DNA from: Paraburkholderia bryophila
GTDB taxonomy: Bacteria; Pseudomonadota; Gammaproteobacteria; Burkholderiales; Burkholderiaceae
Direction of reading: 5' to 3'
NCBI RefSeq assembly: GCF_003269035.1
Contig: NZ_QLTK01000017.1
Location: 62,001 to 126,000, forward strand
Length of the DNA: 64,000 bases
The notes below the pieces were generated by a model. The model saw nothing but the letters and a program-made list of their open reading frames with translations. It was not told where the DNA came from and ran no database searches. Shown in pieces: positions 1-8,448 of this stretch. Each line of letters begins with the position of its first letter. Within the stretch, counting starts at the first letter, position 1. The position numbers were made by a program, and so were the translations under genes.

Positions 1-62
1 AGATCGGGCAGGACCGCGTCGTCTAGTGTGCGGACGAACGCGTGGCTCGGAACTACGCCCAT
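1..62 (-). CDS. Partial gene start, function unknown (runs off left edge)
   Basis: The minus strand shows GGAGG, five bases, then ATG at position 62, followed by an open frame to the window edge that reads MGVVPSHAFVRTLDDAVLPD. The ribosome binding site is close to ideal, which is the main support for a real gene. Only 20 residues are visible and no family can be recognised. It is divergent from the sensor kinase at 302, so the two share the 63-301 region as a promoter region. Confidence 0.5.
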   Translation of the reverse strand, partial: MGVVPSHAFVRTLDDAVLPD

Positions 63-301
63 AACAACCTCCATAGGGGGTAAGGCAAGGAGCGCGGTGA
101 GCCCTGACAACAGGCGCCGAAGCGAAAACCGGGAAACTGAAGCCGCGCGGGAATGTGAAGCCAGTATGGTTTCCGGCAACGGCTTCGCCTATATGGATTA
201 AGTGGTAGCTGATGGGTAAACTGCCGGGTAAACCATCCGGCATAAATACGCGATTCGGCATGACACGCTCGTCATTCATCTGAAGAAACGGAGGCCGCAC
301 G
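63..301. other. Divergent intergenic region
   Basis: Non-coding stretch between the leftward partial gene and the rightward sensor kinase. It contains a direct repeat GGGTAAA (near 214 and 226) and a small dyad GCCGG/CCGGC around 223-241. The ribosome binding site GGAGG for the kinase lies just before 302. No confident promoter hexamers could be assigned. Confidence 0.4.
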
Positions 302-2227
302 ATGCGGGCCGACCCTATCCAGCGGGCGATCGACGAAGACCTTGTGCGCGTGCTTTACGCGCAGGACCCGATCGCCTTTTTCACGCACTGGTTTTCGATT
401 GCGGTTCTGGTGGCGGTTTACTGGCCGGCGATTCCTTCGCCGCCGCTGTTCGTCGCGTGTTTCGGGTTTTATGCGGCGGCCAATTGCGGCAGCCTCGCGT
501 TATGGATCTGCCATCGCCGCTATCCGCAACTCGTGTCGCCGCGCGGCTGGATCGTGCTGCACGCGGTGCGCGGCATGCTGCTGTACAGCGCACCGGGTCT
601 GGCGATCTGGTTCGCGTTCCAAAGCCCGCAAATGGATTTGCCGCTGCTGCACACGGTGATGCTCGTGACGCTGGCGGCCGGCGTGTTCATGTCGAACGGC
701 TTCGATCTGCTCAACTTTTCCACGGCGATTCCGTTCCTGCTGTTTCCGTCGATCGTGCTGCATTTCGGCACGCATACATTCGACCGCACCATTCTCGCGA
801 TCGTCCTCGCGTTCTTCTTCTGCGCGATCAACGTCTACGCGATGAGTTACCGCAAGCTGTTTCGCCAGGTCGTGCAGGCGAGGGTCGATCAGCAATACCT
901 GGCGGAGTCGCTCGCCGTGCAGAAGCATGTCGCCGAAGAAGCGAGTCTCGCGAAAACGCGCTTTTTCGCGGCTGCCAGCCACGATTTGCGGCAGCCTCTG
1001 CATGCGATCGGGCTGCTCGCGGCGTCGCTCAACGACACGGCGGCGACCCCCGTGCAGCACGCGAAAACCGCCGAACATATCGTCTACAACGTCGAGGCGT
1101 TGAATCAGCTGTTCAATCAGGTGCTCGATCTCGCGCGGCTCGAAAGCGGCGTGACGCAGGTGATCCGGCTGCATTTCCGGCTGGCCGAACTGTTCGAGCG
1201 GGTCGGCAGCCAATATCGTCCGCAGGCGGCGGCCAAGGGTCTCGCGCTGCGGATCGCGCCGACCACGATGATCGTCCACGACGATCCGGTGCTGCTGGAG
1301 CGTGTGCTGAGCAATCTGCTGTCGAACGCGGTGCGCTATACCGAGGACGGCGCGATCTGGTTGGGCTTTCGGCGCGCGGGGCGCGAGTCGGGCGGCTTTG
1401 TCGAGGTGCGCGATTCGGGTATCGGCATTCCGGCCGAGGAACACGAGCGGGTGTTCGAAGAGTTCTACCAGGCGGCCAATCCGCAGCGCGACGCGCGCCA
1501 GGGGCATGGACTCGGCTTGCCGACGGTGAAGCGGCTGGTCGGCATGCTCGGTGGCGAACTGCGTTTGCGGTCGGCACCGGGGCGCGGCTCGGTGTTTCGT
1601 TTTTCGGTGCAGGCGGGCGAAGCGGGCGGGATCGTCGCGAGTCTGAACGAGACGGTGGCGGGCGGGCCGTCGGCGCAAGGGCGGCGCGTGCTGTGCATCG
1701 ACGACGAACCGTCGATACTCGAAGGCTTGGCCAGTCTGCTCGCGCGCTGGGGTTGCGACGTGCGCGGCGCCCGCGACGAACGCGACGCGCTCGCGGTGCT
1801 CGAAGCGGGCTTTGTGCCGGATGCCGTGCTGTGCGACTACCAGTTGGCGAATCATCGCACCGGCGCGCAGGCGTTGACCGCCGCGCGCCAGGTGCTGGCG
1901 CGGGCAGGGCATGAAAATACCGTGACCTTGCTGATCACGGGAGATATGGCGTCGGCGGAACTGGCGGCGTTGGCGCTGCAGGGGATTCCGGTGTTGCACA
2001 AGCCGGTCACGCCGGCGCGCCTGCGACGCACGCTCGAAATGCTTTGGCAGCAGGCGGAACTGGATAAGGGGCGGGCGACGGCCGCGTTGGCGTTGCGCGT
2101 GGATGGGCTGAACGGCGTGGACGGCGTGGACGGCGTGAATGGCGTGGACGGAGGCGCGCAGAACTGGAGCACGAACGGGGTGATTCGAGAGGCGATGAAC
2201 GGGCCGCCGGGCGAAGCGAGAATTTGA
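302..2227 (+). CDS. Hybrid sensor histidine kinase with C-terminal receiver domain
   Basis: Membrane signal-transducing kinase of 641 aa. The first ~190 residues hold about six hydrophobic segments without a recognisable extracellular sensor domain. A HisKA domain follows with the motif ASHDLRQPLHAIG (phospho-acceptor His about residue 227), then a HATPase domain with N (SNLLSNAVRYTEDG), G1 (VRDSGIGIP) and G2 (GHGLGLPTV) boxes. A receiver domain starts at RRVLCIDDEPS, with the likely phospho-Asp in LCDYQL at about residue 512. GGAGG lies upstream of the ATG. The C-terminal tail is low complexity, built of GVDGVDGVNGVDG units. The convergent NarL-type regulator at 2334-3113 is the obvious partner. 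The ligand is unknown. Confidence 0.93.
   Translation: MRADPIQRAIDEDLVRVLYAQDPIAFFTHWFSIAVLVAVYWPAIPSPPLFVACFGFYAAANCGSLALWICHRRYPQLVSPRGWIVLHAVRGMLLYSAPGLAIWFAFQSPQMDLPLLHTVMLVTLAAGVFMSNGFDLLNFSTAIPFLLFPSIVLHFGTHTFDRTILAIVLAFFFCAINVYAMSYRKLFRQVVQARVDQQYLAESLAVQKHVAEEASLAKTRFFAAASHDLRQPLHAIGLLAASLNDTAATPVQHAKTAEHIVYNVEALNQLFNQVLDLARLESGVTQVIRLHFRLAELFERVGSQYRPQAAAKGLALRIAPTTMIVHDDPVLLERVLSNLLSNAVRYTEDGAIWLGFRRAGRESGGFVEVRDSGIGIPAEEHERVFEEFYQAANPQRDARQGHGLGLPTVKRLVGMLGGELRLRSAPGRGSVFRFSVQAGEAGGIVASLNETVAGGPSAQGRRVLCIDDEPSILEGLASLLARWGCDVRGARDERDALAVLEAGFVPDAVLCDYQLANHRTGAQALTAARQVLARAGHENTVTLLITGDMASAELAALALQGIPVLHKPVTPARLRRTLEMLWQQAELDKGRATAALALRVDGLNGVDGVDGVNGVDGGAQNWSTNGVIREAMNGPPGEARI
2114..2149 (+). 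repeat. Four tandem 9-bp repeats (GGCGTGGAC) within the kinase gene
   Basis: Units GGCGTGGAC, GGCGTGGAC, GGCGTGAAT and GGCGTGGAC follow each other without gaps near the 3' end of the sensor kinase. Because the unit is a multiple of three, copy-number changes would lengthen or shorten the Gly-Val-Asp tail without shifting the frame. Confidence 0.85.
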
Positions 2228-2285
2228 AGGCCTGTACCGTGTTGCGCAAAGCGCAACGCCGTATAACCCGTTGCCGCACAATCAA

Positions 2286-2309
2286 ACGGGCGGCGCAAGC
2301 GCCGCCCGT
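2286..2309. terminator. Bidirectional hairpin between convergent kinase and regulator genes
   Basis: ACGGGCGGCGC and its reverse complement are separated by AA, giving an 11-bp GC stem. It lies between two convergent stop codons. A run of six T follows a few bases later on the plus strand (2315-2320), so termination of the kinase transcript is plausible. The T tract is not directly adjacent. Confidence 0.6.
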
Positions 2310-2333
2310 CATGGGTTTTTTCCCGCTACCCCG

Positions 2334-3113
2334 CTACAACGTCTTCCCCGCTTCCAGCCAGCCGTTGATTACCGCGATCGCCGTCGACCGGTTGTGCACG
2401 CCGAGCGCCCGGAAGATCACCGACAGGTGCACCTTCACCGTGCCTTCGGCGACACCCAGATCGCGCGCGATCATCTTGTTGGTCCAGCCGCGATGCACGA
2501 GCCGCATGATGTCCTGTTGGCGCGGCGACAGGTTCTCCAGCAAATGCTGTTGATGCGGCTGGAGCGACTGAATCTGCGTGATCGGCTCCGTCGCACCCGT
2601 GACGCTGGCGGTCCCTGCGCCAGCGCGCGCGACCGCCGACGCAGCCGCGCCTTGCATTGCCATCTCAGCCGCCGCATCGGCATGCACGGGACTCGCCCTG
2701 GTCTCGCGCGAACCGAGCAGGCTCAGCGCTTCCATCGGCACGTACGCGCCGCCCGACAGCACCAGCTCGATCGCTTTCAGCATCACGCTGGCAGGCTGCC
2801 GTTTCGGCACGAAGCCGAGCGCGCCGGCGGCCAGCACCGCGCGCATTTCGTCGGGCGATTCTTCGGCGGAGAGCACGACCACCGGCAGCGCGGGGTTGGC
2901 CTTCAACAGCACTTCGAGCGACGACGCGCCGCTCATGCCGGGCATATGCAGATCGACGATCGCCAGATCGTGGTCGGCGTCGGGACGCGCGGCGGCGGCG
3001 AGGGTCTCCCAGTTATCGGCTTCGTCGAACTGGGCGTCGGGGTCGAGCCCGCGCAGCATGCCTTTGACACCTTCCCTGATCAGTTCATGGTCGTCGGCCA
3101 GAAGAAACTTCAT
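2334..3113 (-). CDS. NarL/LuxR-family response regulator
   Basis: DNA-binding response regulator of 259 aa. The N-terminal receiver domain has the acidic pair in LLADDHELI and the phospho-Asp in AIVDLHMPG (D54), with Lys in FVPKRQP. An Ala-rich linker of about 60 residues follows, then a LuxR-type HTH from about residue 195 (LSPRQQDIM, NKMIARDLGVAEGTVKVHLS). GGAGACATC precedes the ATG at good spacing. It is convergent with the hybrid kinase 302-2227, so a kinase to own receiver to this regulator relay is likely by position. The target genes are not evident. Confidence 0.92.
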   Translation of the reverse strand: MKFLLADDHELIREGVKGMLRGLDPDAQFDEADNWETLAAAARPDADHDLAIVDLHMPGMSGASSLEVLLKANPALPVVVLSAEESPDEMRAVLAAGALGFVPKRQPASVMLKAIELVLSGGAYVPMEALSLLGSRETRASPVHADAAAEMAMQGAAASAVARAGAGTASVTGATEPITQIQSLQPHQQHLLENLSPRQQDIMRLVHRGWTNKMIARDLGVAEGTVKVHLSVIFRALGVHNRSTAIAVINGWLEAGKTL

Positions 3114-3560
3114 GATGTCTCCGCGAGTCGGGCCTGCGCGTGATGGACTACCGCCGTTGTCGGGTGTCGTTTTACTTCTATTGTCGTGAATCGCATCATT
3201 GCCGGCTATCCCGCGATCATAAGCCCGCCGGCGGCGCGCACCGTAGGCCTTTATCAGTCCGCTCGCCGGGTGCTCCCTGGCACCGCGTTACCTGTCAGGC
3301 TGGTCTCCCGCGCAGTGCTTACGGCTTGCTAGGTAGACGAGCAGATTGCGCCATTTTTGAAGCGACGCATGCGGGAAGCCGAAGGTTATGCCAATCGGCT
3401 CGAAATCTCTTTAACAAACAAATTGATTCCGTACGGGTGCTTCACACTCACACGTTTTAATTGCCAGTCTTTAATCAGTCCAATATGATCAAGCACAAAA
3501 AATCGGGCTCTCCCAGCACCGATTGCCGCTTGCTCCAAATACTGACCGAAGGGGATGTCG
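3114..3560. other. Intergenic region with AT-rich tail
   Basis: About 450 bases without a supported gene between the divergent response regulator and the small nucleotidyltransferase-like gene. The part from about 3400 to 3540 is clearly more AT-rich than the surroundings, which fits a promoter region for the gene at 3561 or a foreign junction. Short open frames here have no ribosome binding site or recognisable sequence. Confidence 0.4.
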
Positions 3561-4064
3561 ATGCCTAGAAATTCACCTCAAGAAGCCGGTCTTAGCCCGA
3601 TGCAGACAACCCGACTGCAAAATGCCTCGACCCGTACTCGGCAATCCATTTACGTGGTGGGCTCGAGGGCAGACGGATCCGCCCACGCAGGCAGTGACTG
3701 GGATTATGTGATGACCGGGAATGCACGCCAACGAGCGTCCGCAATGTCGAGTGTCCCCGGCTGGATGGCCCCGCATGCAGCGAGCGCCGTTGGGTTGGGC
3801 CCTGGCGTCACCACCACGGGACGCGGCATTGATGTCTTTCAGAATTACAACGCTCGCCATGCGCCAGGAACATACACCGCGCTGGATATGAGCAGACCTT
3901 TTACCGTAACGCATCCCACCACTCAGGGCCCGCTCGGGCAGACCTTGCCATTTGCTCCTTTAAGCCAGCCGCGCAGAGCGCCGAATGCACCGGCCAACGC
4001 GAATGGCACCATCACGAATCGAAGAACAAACCGGGGTGGAGAGGCTTTCGATATCATTTTTTGA
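3561..4064 (+). CDS. Small orphan nucleotidyltransferase-like protein (possible toxin domain)
   Basis: Protein of 167 aa with the sequence VVGSRADGSAHAGSDWDYV at about residues 33-51. This is the GSxAxG...SDxD signature of MNT-type nucleotidyltransferases, the two Asp normally being metal ligands. The rest (GRGIDVFQNYNARHAPG, DMSRPFTVTHP) is not a family I recognise. It resembles C-terminal domains of polymorphic toxins more than housekeeping enzymes, but this is inference. AAGGGG six bases before the ATG at 3561 favours that start over 3555. No HEPN or antitoxin gene lies beside it. The upstream DNA is AT-rich, which suggests acquisition. Function is unproven. Confidence 0.6.
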   Translation: MPRNSPQEAGLSPMQTTRLQNASTRTRQSIYVVGSRADGSAHAGSDWDYVMTGNARQRASAMSSVPGWMAPHAASAVGLGPGVTTTGRGIDVFQNYNARHAPGTYTALDMSRPFTVTHPTTQGPLGQTLPFAPLSQPRRAPNAPANANGTITNRRTNRGGEAFDIIF

Positions 4065-4171
4065 CGCCATTCGGTTTCTTTCAAAGACTTCAAGAAGAAC
4101 CGCCACACATGCCGCGGTACTCGTCACTGGCTTCGCCTCCAGTTTTACGTTCGCGGTGCTGAGCCTTCCGT

Positions 4172-4384
4172 CTATCTGACCGCGAACAACGTCGCATTCA
4201 TCAGCAACTTGAACGCGAAACCGAGCGACATCGCCGAGCCCACGCCGAAGCACCACAGCGCGACGAACCATAGCCAGCCGGGTAGTTTGCGCGCCACCGG
4301 CCGACGGCGCGTGGCGACGCCGCTGTCGTTGTCGATCGCGTTGTCGGCCCGCAGCGGCTTAGTGATAGTGATGTTGGTCGCCAT
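4172..4384 (-). CDS. DUF2474-type small subunit of cytochrome bd oxidase operon
   Basis: Protein of 70 aa with one hydrophobic helix (LPGWLWFVALWCFGVGSAM) near the C-terminus, typical of the short DUF2474/CydX-like proteins encoded after cioB. These single-span proteins are thought to stabilise the oxidase (established for CydX; inferred here). The ATG at 4384 overlaps the end of cydB by 26 bases and has AAGGTG upstream, so translation is probably coupled. It is the last gene of the operon. Confidence 0.8.
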   Translation of the reverse strand: MATNITITKPLRADNAIDNDSGVATRRRPVARKLPGWLWFVALWCFGVGSAMSLGFAFKLLMNATLFAVR

Positions 4385-5363
4385 GACTCACCTTGCCGCG
4401 AAATACCCAGTAACCCAGCGTCGTATAGCCGAGGATGATCGGCAGAATCACCGCCGCGCCGACCAGCGTGAACATCTGGCTCGAACGCGGGGCGGCCGCT
4501 TCCCACAAGGTCATGCTCGACGGAATCGCATACGGCCACAGGCTCACCAGCAGCCCCACGTAGCCGAGCAGCACCAGCAGCAGCGCCAGCACGAACGGCG
4601 TGTTGTGATGCCGGTCACGCACCGCGCGATACATGAAGAACGCGCACACCGCCACGAGGAACGGCACCGGCAGCAGACGGTAGAACAGGTTGTCGTGGAA
4701 CCAGCGCTGCGCGATGTTCGGGTCCTGCAGCGGCGTCCACAGGCTGACCATCGCGATGAAGCCGAGCAGCACCAGCGTCAGCGGCCATACCACGCGATGC
4801 AGGCGGCGTTGCAGATCGCCTTCGGTCTTCGCCACCAGCCAGCAGCAGCCGAGCAGCGCATAGGTGACCACCAGCCCGAGACCCGTCAGCAGGCTGAACG
4901 GCGTGAGCCAGCCGAAGGCGTCGCCGGCATAAGCGCCGTCGATCACCGGAATGCCTTGCAGGAATGCGCCCAGCGCGATGCCCTGGAAGAACGTCGCGCC
5001 CGCCGAGCCGCCGATGAACGCCAGATCCCACAGGTGCCTGGTGCGATTCGCCTTGGCGCGGATCTCGAACGAGACGCCACGGAAGATCAGGCACACCAGC
5101 ATGAAGATCAGCGGCAGGTAGAGCGCGGACAGCACGGTCGAATACACGGCCGGAAACACCGCGAACAAACCGGCGCCGCCGAGCACCAGCCAGGTTTCGT
5201 TGCCGTCCCACACCGGCGCGACGGTGTTCATCATCAGGTCGCGCTCCTTCTCGTCGGGGAAGAACGGGAAGACGATGCCGATCCCCAGATCGAAGCCGTC
5301 CAGCACCACATACATGAAAAGGCCCAGCGCGATGATCGCGGCCCACACTACGGTTACGTCCAT
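4359..5363 (-). CDS. cydB: Cytochrome bd ubiquinol oxidase subunit II (CioB type)
   Basis: Inner-membrane subunit of 334 aa, near the usual length of CioB. The start MDVTVVWAAIIALGLFMYVVLDGFDLG is the classic CydB N-terminus, with GFDLG and, further on, WDGNETWLVLGG. About eight to nine hydrophobic segments follow. It pairs with CydA to oxidise quinol and reduce oxygen to water without proton pumping. The gene begins 46 bases after cydA and overlaps the DUF2474 gene. No strong ribosome binding site is visible, which suggests read-through translation within the operon. Confidence 0.96.
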   Translation of the reverse strand: MDVTVVWAAIIALGLFMYVVLDGFDLGIGIVFPFFPDEKERDLMMNTVAPVWDGNETWLVLGGAGLFAVFPAVYSTVLSALYLPLIFMLVCLIFRGVSFEIRAKANRTRHLWDLAFIGGSAGATFFQGIALGAFLQGIPVIDGAYAGDAFGWLTPFSLLTGLGLVVTYALLGCCWLVAKTEGDLQRRLHRVVWPLTLVLLGFIAMVSLWTPLQDPNIAQRWFHDNLFYRLLPVPFLVAVCAFFMYRAVRDRHHNTPFVLALLLVLLGYVGLLVSLWPYAIPSSMTLWEAAAPRSSQMFTLVGAAVILPIILGYTTLGYWVFRGKVSHGDQHHYH

Positions 5364-5409
5364 TGTCTTGCTCGCTTTTGGTGTCGCAGGCTATGCGTGA
5401 AGGTCGGGC

Positions 5410-6822
5410 TCAGGCGGCGTCGATCAGTTGATCGACGGCGGAGAGCGGGCGGCGCGCGGTCTGATCCGGCGTGGGATGCGGCACGCCGTTCGGCGTCTGG
5501 CCCGGCAATGCCGGACCCGAGCGCATCAGCTTGAGCATGTAGTAGACGCCGGTGCCGAACACGAGGAAGTACACGACCACGAAGGTCATCAGCGAAATGC
5601 CGACCTGCTGGGTGGTCAACGGCGAGACGGCCTGCGACGTGCGCATCACGCCGTACACGACCCACGGCTGACGTCCGGCTTCGGTGGTGACCCAGCCGGC
5701 CAGCAGCGAAATGAAGCCGGTCGGGCCCATCGCGAGCACGAAGCGCTGGAACCACTTCGATTCGAACAGGCGTTCGCGGCGACGCAGCACCCACGCGGCG
5801 ATCGACATCAGGATCATCAGCGTGCCGAGGCCGGCCATGATCCGGAAACTCCAGAACACCACCGTGGAGTTCGGCCGGTCTTGCGGCGGAAATTCCTTGA
5901 GGCCGCGAATCTCGCCGTCCCAGCTATGCGTGAGGATCAGGCTGCCCAGGTGCGGAATCGACACCGCGTAGCGCGTGGTTTCTGCCTGCATGTCGGGAAT
6001 GCCGAACAGGTTCAGCGGGGTGCCGCCTTTCTCCGTTTCCCACAGACCTTCGATCGCGGCGATCTTGGCCGGCTGATACTTGCGCGTATTCAAACCGTGC
6101 TGATCGCCGACCACCGCCTGGATCGGCGTGAGGATCAGCAGCAGCCACAGCGCCATCGAGAACATCTTCCTGACGGCCGGATCGCGCCGTCCGCGCAGCA
6201 GGTGCCAGGCACCCACGGCCGCCACCACCAGGCCGGCGACGATGAACGCGGCGAGCGCCATATGCGCGAGCCGGTACGGGAACGACGGATTGAAAATGAT
6301 CTTGAACCAGTCGAGCGGCACGACGCGGCCGTCGACGACTTCGAAGCCTTGCGGCGTTTGCATCCAGCTATTGGACGCGAGAATCCAGAAGGTCGAGATC
6401 AGCGTGCCGATCGCCACCATCAGCGTGGCGCCGAAGTGGGCGCGCGGACTCACGCGCTGCCAGCCGAACAGCATGATGCCGAGGAAGCCCGCTTCGAGAA
6501 AAAACGCGGTCATCACCTCGTACATCAGCAGCGGTCCGGTGACGGGGCCGGCGAAACTGGAGAAGCCCGACCAGTTGGTGCCGAACTGATAGCTCATCAC
6601 CACGCCGGAGACGACGCCCATGCCGAAGGCGACTGCGAAGATCTTCGACCAGAACAGGCAAAGATCTTTGTAGTACGCCTTGCCGGTCTTGAGCCAGCGC
6701 CATTCGAGCACGGCAATGAAGCTGGCGAGGCCGATGCTGAGCGCCGGGAACACGATGTGAAACGAAACGGTAAACGCAAACTGGATGCGGGCGAGATCGA
6801 ATGCCGATGGTGCGGAGTTCAT
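5410..6822 (-). CDS. cydA: Cytochrome bd ubiquinol oxidase subunit I (CioA type, short Q-loop)
   Basis: Haem-bearing subunit of 470 aa. Visible landmarks are the haem ligand His22 in SFHIVFPALS, MYEVMTAFFLEAGFLG with the conserved Glu residues, PYRLAHMALAAF with the second haem His, and the Q-loop LNTRKYQPAKIAAIEG. PWVVYGVMRTSQAV carries the likely axial Met. The overall length and short Q-loop match the cyanide-insensitive CioA branch rather than the long E. coli form. It acts as a high-affinity terminal oxidase in the inner membrane. It is the first gene of a three-gene operon. A perfect FNR-type box lies 177 bases upstream of the start. Confidence 0.96.
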   Translation of the reverse strand: MNSAPSAFDLARIQFAFTVSFHIVFPALSIGLASFIAVLEWRWLKTGKAYYKDLCLFWSKIFAVAFGMGVVSGVVMSYQFGTNWSGFSSFAGPVTGPLLMYEVMTAFFLEAGFLGIMLFGWQRVSPRAHFGATLMVAIGTLISTFWILASNSWMQTPQGFEVVDGRVVPLDWFKIIFNPSFPYRLAHMALAAFIVAGLVVAAVGAWHLLRGRRDPAVRKMFSMALWLLLILTPIQAVVGDQHGLNTRKYQPAKIAAIEGLWETEKGGTPLNLFGIPDMQAETTRYAVSIPHLGSLILTHSWDGEIRGLKEFPPQDRPNSTVVFWSFRIMAGLGTLMILMSIAAWVLRRRERLFESKWFQRFVLAMGPTGFISLLAGWVTTEAGRQPWVVYGVMRTSQAVSPLTTQQVGISLMTFVVVYFLVFGTGVYYMLKLMRSGPALPGQTPNGVPHPTPDQTARRPLSAVDQLIDAA

Positions 6823-7525
6823 GAGTGTGAAGGGCGTGAGGACCGCCGAGGCGGACTACGCGCGTCGACCGTTGTCGGTGCGCACTGCTGGGCAGATGGG
6901 CGAAGCGTAGGGGATCGGCGGATTTCGTGCTGCGATGCGACATGCGTCAAAAAACCACCTTGTTTTACGGCGGTTTTCAATTTTGAGACGGCAAGTTATT
7001 GATAGGTATCAAGTTTTTCTGACTGTCTTTGGGGGCGCGTTTTGACGCGGCACCGTGAGACTGCGGCAATCGACCGCGCTGCAGCAGCCGTAGCTGGGGA
7101 GGCGTCGACCTGTTTGGACGGTGCGCACGAATTCATGGCGCGGCCTCTCGCAGGGTCTTTCGTCTCCAGCCGACAATAACGCCCACCGAACCGACTTTCT
7201 GCTAGCCCGCGAGGTGGTCAACGCGCCCGTTTGCCTCTACCATGCAAGCAGCCAAACGGCAGCGTTCCTCCGGTGAACGCACGCTCAGGACTTGATGAGC
7301 GCGACGCCGTGGCGATTCCAGCATCGATTCCGTTATTCGTTTCGACCCGTCATATCGAGGTGCCGGTGAGATTCATCCGCGCTTCGCGAATCCGTCACTG
7401 AACAGTAGGGTGCGAGGCAGATGATGCCGATAAAGGCATCGCGTCCGCGCGCCGTACGAACGGTTTGACCGGGCACGCTTCATCCCCCTGCCGGCAACGG
7501 CAGACTCACCCGAAGGAGTCAGCAG
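6823..7525. other. 700-base divergent intergenic region
   Basis: Lies between the leftward cyd operon and the rightward hydrolase gene. The first third is AT-rich and carries the FNR-type box at 6999-7012. The rest is of ordinary composition. No open frame here has both a ribosome binding site and recognisable sequence. GAAGGAG lies just before 7526 as the ribosome binding site of the hydrolase. Confidence 0.5.
6999..7012. promoter_or_regulatory. Perfect FNR/ANR box upstream of cydAB
   Basis: TTGATAGGTATCAA matches the FNR/ANR consensus TTGAT-N4-ATCAA at all ten defined positions. It lies 177 bases before the cydA start on the other strand. Oxygen-responsive control of bd oxidases by FNR-type regulators is well known. 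No clear -10 hexamer could be placed at the class II spacing. Confidence 0.75.
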
Positions 7526-8347
7526 ATGAGCACGATCACGACGAAAGACGGTACGGACATTTTCTACAAGGATTGGGGCAAGGGCCGCCCGGTGGTGTTC
7601 TCGCACGGCTGGCCGTTGACGGCGGACGCGTGGGACGCGCAAATGCTGTTTCTCGGCAGCAAGGGCTTCCGCGTGATCGCGCACGACCGCCGCGGTCATG
7701 GCCGTTCGGCGCAGCCGTGGGACGGCAACGACATGGACACCTACGCCGACGACCTCGCCGCGCTGATCGAGCATCTCGACCTGCAGGACGCCACGCTCGT
7801 CGGCCATTCGACCGGCGGCGGGGAGGTGGCGCATTACATCGGCCGGCATGGCACGCAGCGGGTGGCTAAGGCCGTGCTGATCGGCGCGGTGCCGCCGCTG
7901 ATGCTGAAGACCGAGGGCAATCCCATCGGCCTGCCGATCGACGTATTCGACGGCATTCGCAAAGGCGTGATGGACGATCGCTCGCAGTTTTTCAAGGATC
8001 TGGCGGTGCCGTTCCACGGCTATAACCGTCCGAACGCGAAGGTTTCGCAGGGCGTGATCGATTCGTTCTGGCGGCAGGGCATGGCCGGTTCGATCAAAGG
8101 CCTGTACGACTGCATCAAGCAATTTTCCGAAGTCGATTACACGGAAGACCTGAAAAAGATCGATGTGCCGACGCTGGTGCTACATGGCGACGACGACCAG
8201 ATCGTGCCGATCGACGCAGCGGGACGGCAGACGGCGAAGATCGTGAAGCACGCCACGCTGAAGGTGTATCCGGGCGGCCAACACGGGATGTGTGTCGTCG
8301 AGGCCGACAAGGTGAATGCCGATTTGCTGGAGTTTATCGGCGCTTAA
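7526..8347 (+). CDS. Alpha/beta hydrolase, non-haem chloroperoxidase type
   Basis: Protein of 273 aa with the alpha/beta hydrolase pattern of cofactor-free chloroperoxidases and arylesterases. It shows [14 protein letters not shown] (oxyanion region), HDRRGHGRS, and nucleophile elbow GHSTGGGE (Ser about residue 98). The acid lies in [10 protein letters not shown] and the catalytic His in GGQHGMC. No signal peptide is present, so it should be cytoplasmic. AAGGAG lies well spaced before the ATG. Substrate is unknown; members hydrolyse small esters or perform perhydrolysis. Confidence 0.9.
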   Translation: MSTITTKDGTDIFYKDWGKGRPVVFSHGWPLTADAWDAQMLFLGSKGFRVIAHDRRGHGRSAQPWDGNDMDTYADDLAALIEHLDLQDATLVGHSTGGGEVAHYIGRHGTQRVAKAVLIGAVPPLMLKTEGNPIGLPIDVFDGIRKGVMDDRSQFFKDLAVPFHGYNRPNAKVSQGVIDSFWRQGMAGSIKGLYDCIKQFSEVDYTEDLKKIDVPTLVLHGDDDQIVPIDAAGRQTAKIVKHATLKVYPGGQHGMCVVEADKVNADLLEFIGA

Positions 8348-8448
8348 AAGACGCAAAGGACGTAAAGGCCATAAAAGCGCGTGAAGCGGACGTAAAGCGG
8401 GCGCGGCGTTGTGCAGGCCGCGCTCGCGGATCGTGCCGGTTACACCGG

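Noticed and set aside
500-2281. Long open frame antisense to the hybrid sensor kinase
   Set aside because: It mirrors the third-position GC bias of the kinase gene, is Arg/His-rich and has no family resemblance; the kinase motifs on the other strand are unambiguous.
3140-3460. Small frame in the intergenic region after the NarL-type regulator
   Set aside because: No ribosome binding site, no recognisable sequence, and it covers the AT-rich promoter-like stretch.
7009-7221. 70-residue frame between cydA and the hydrolase gene
   Set aside because: Arg/Ser-rich composition, no ribosome binding site and overlap with the FNR-type box region.
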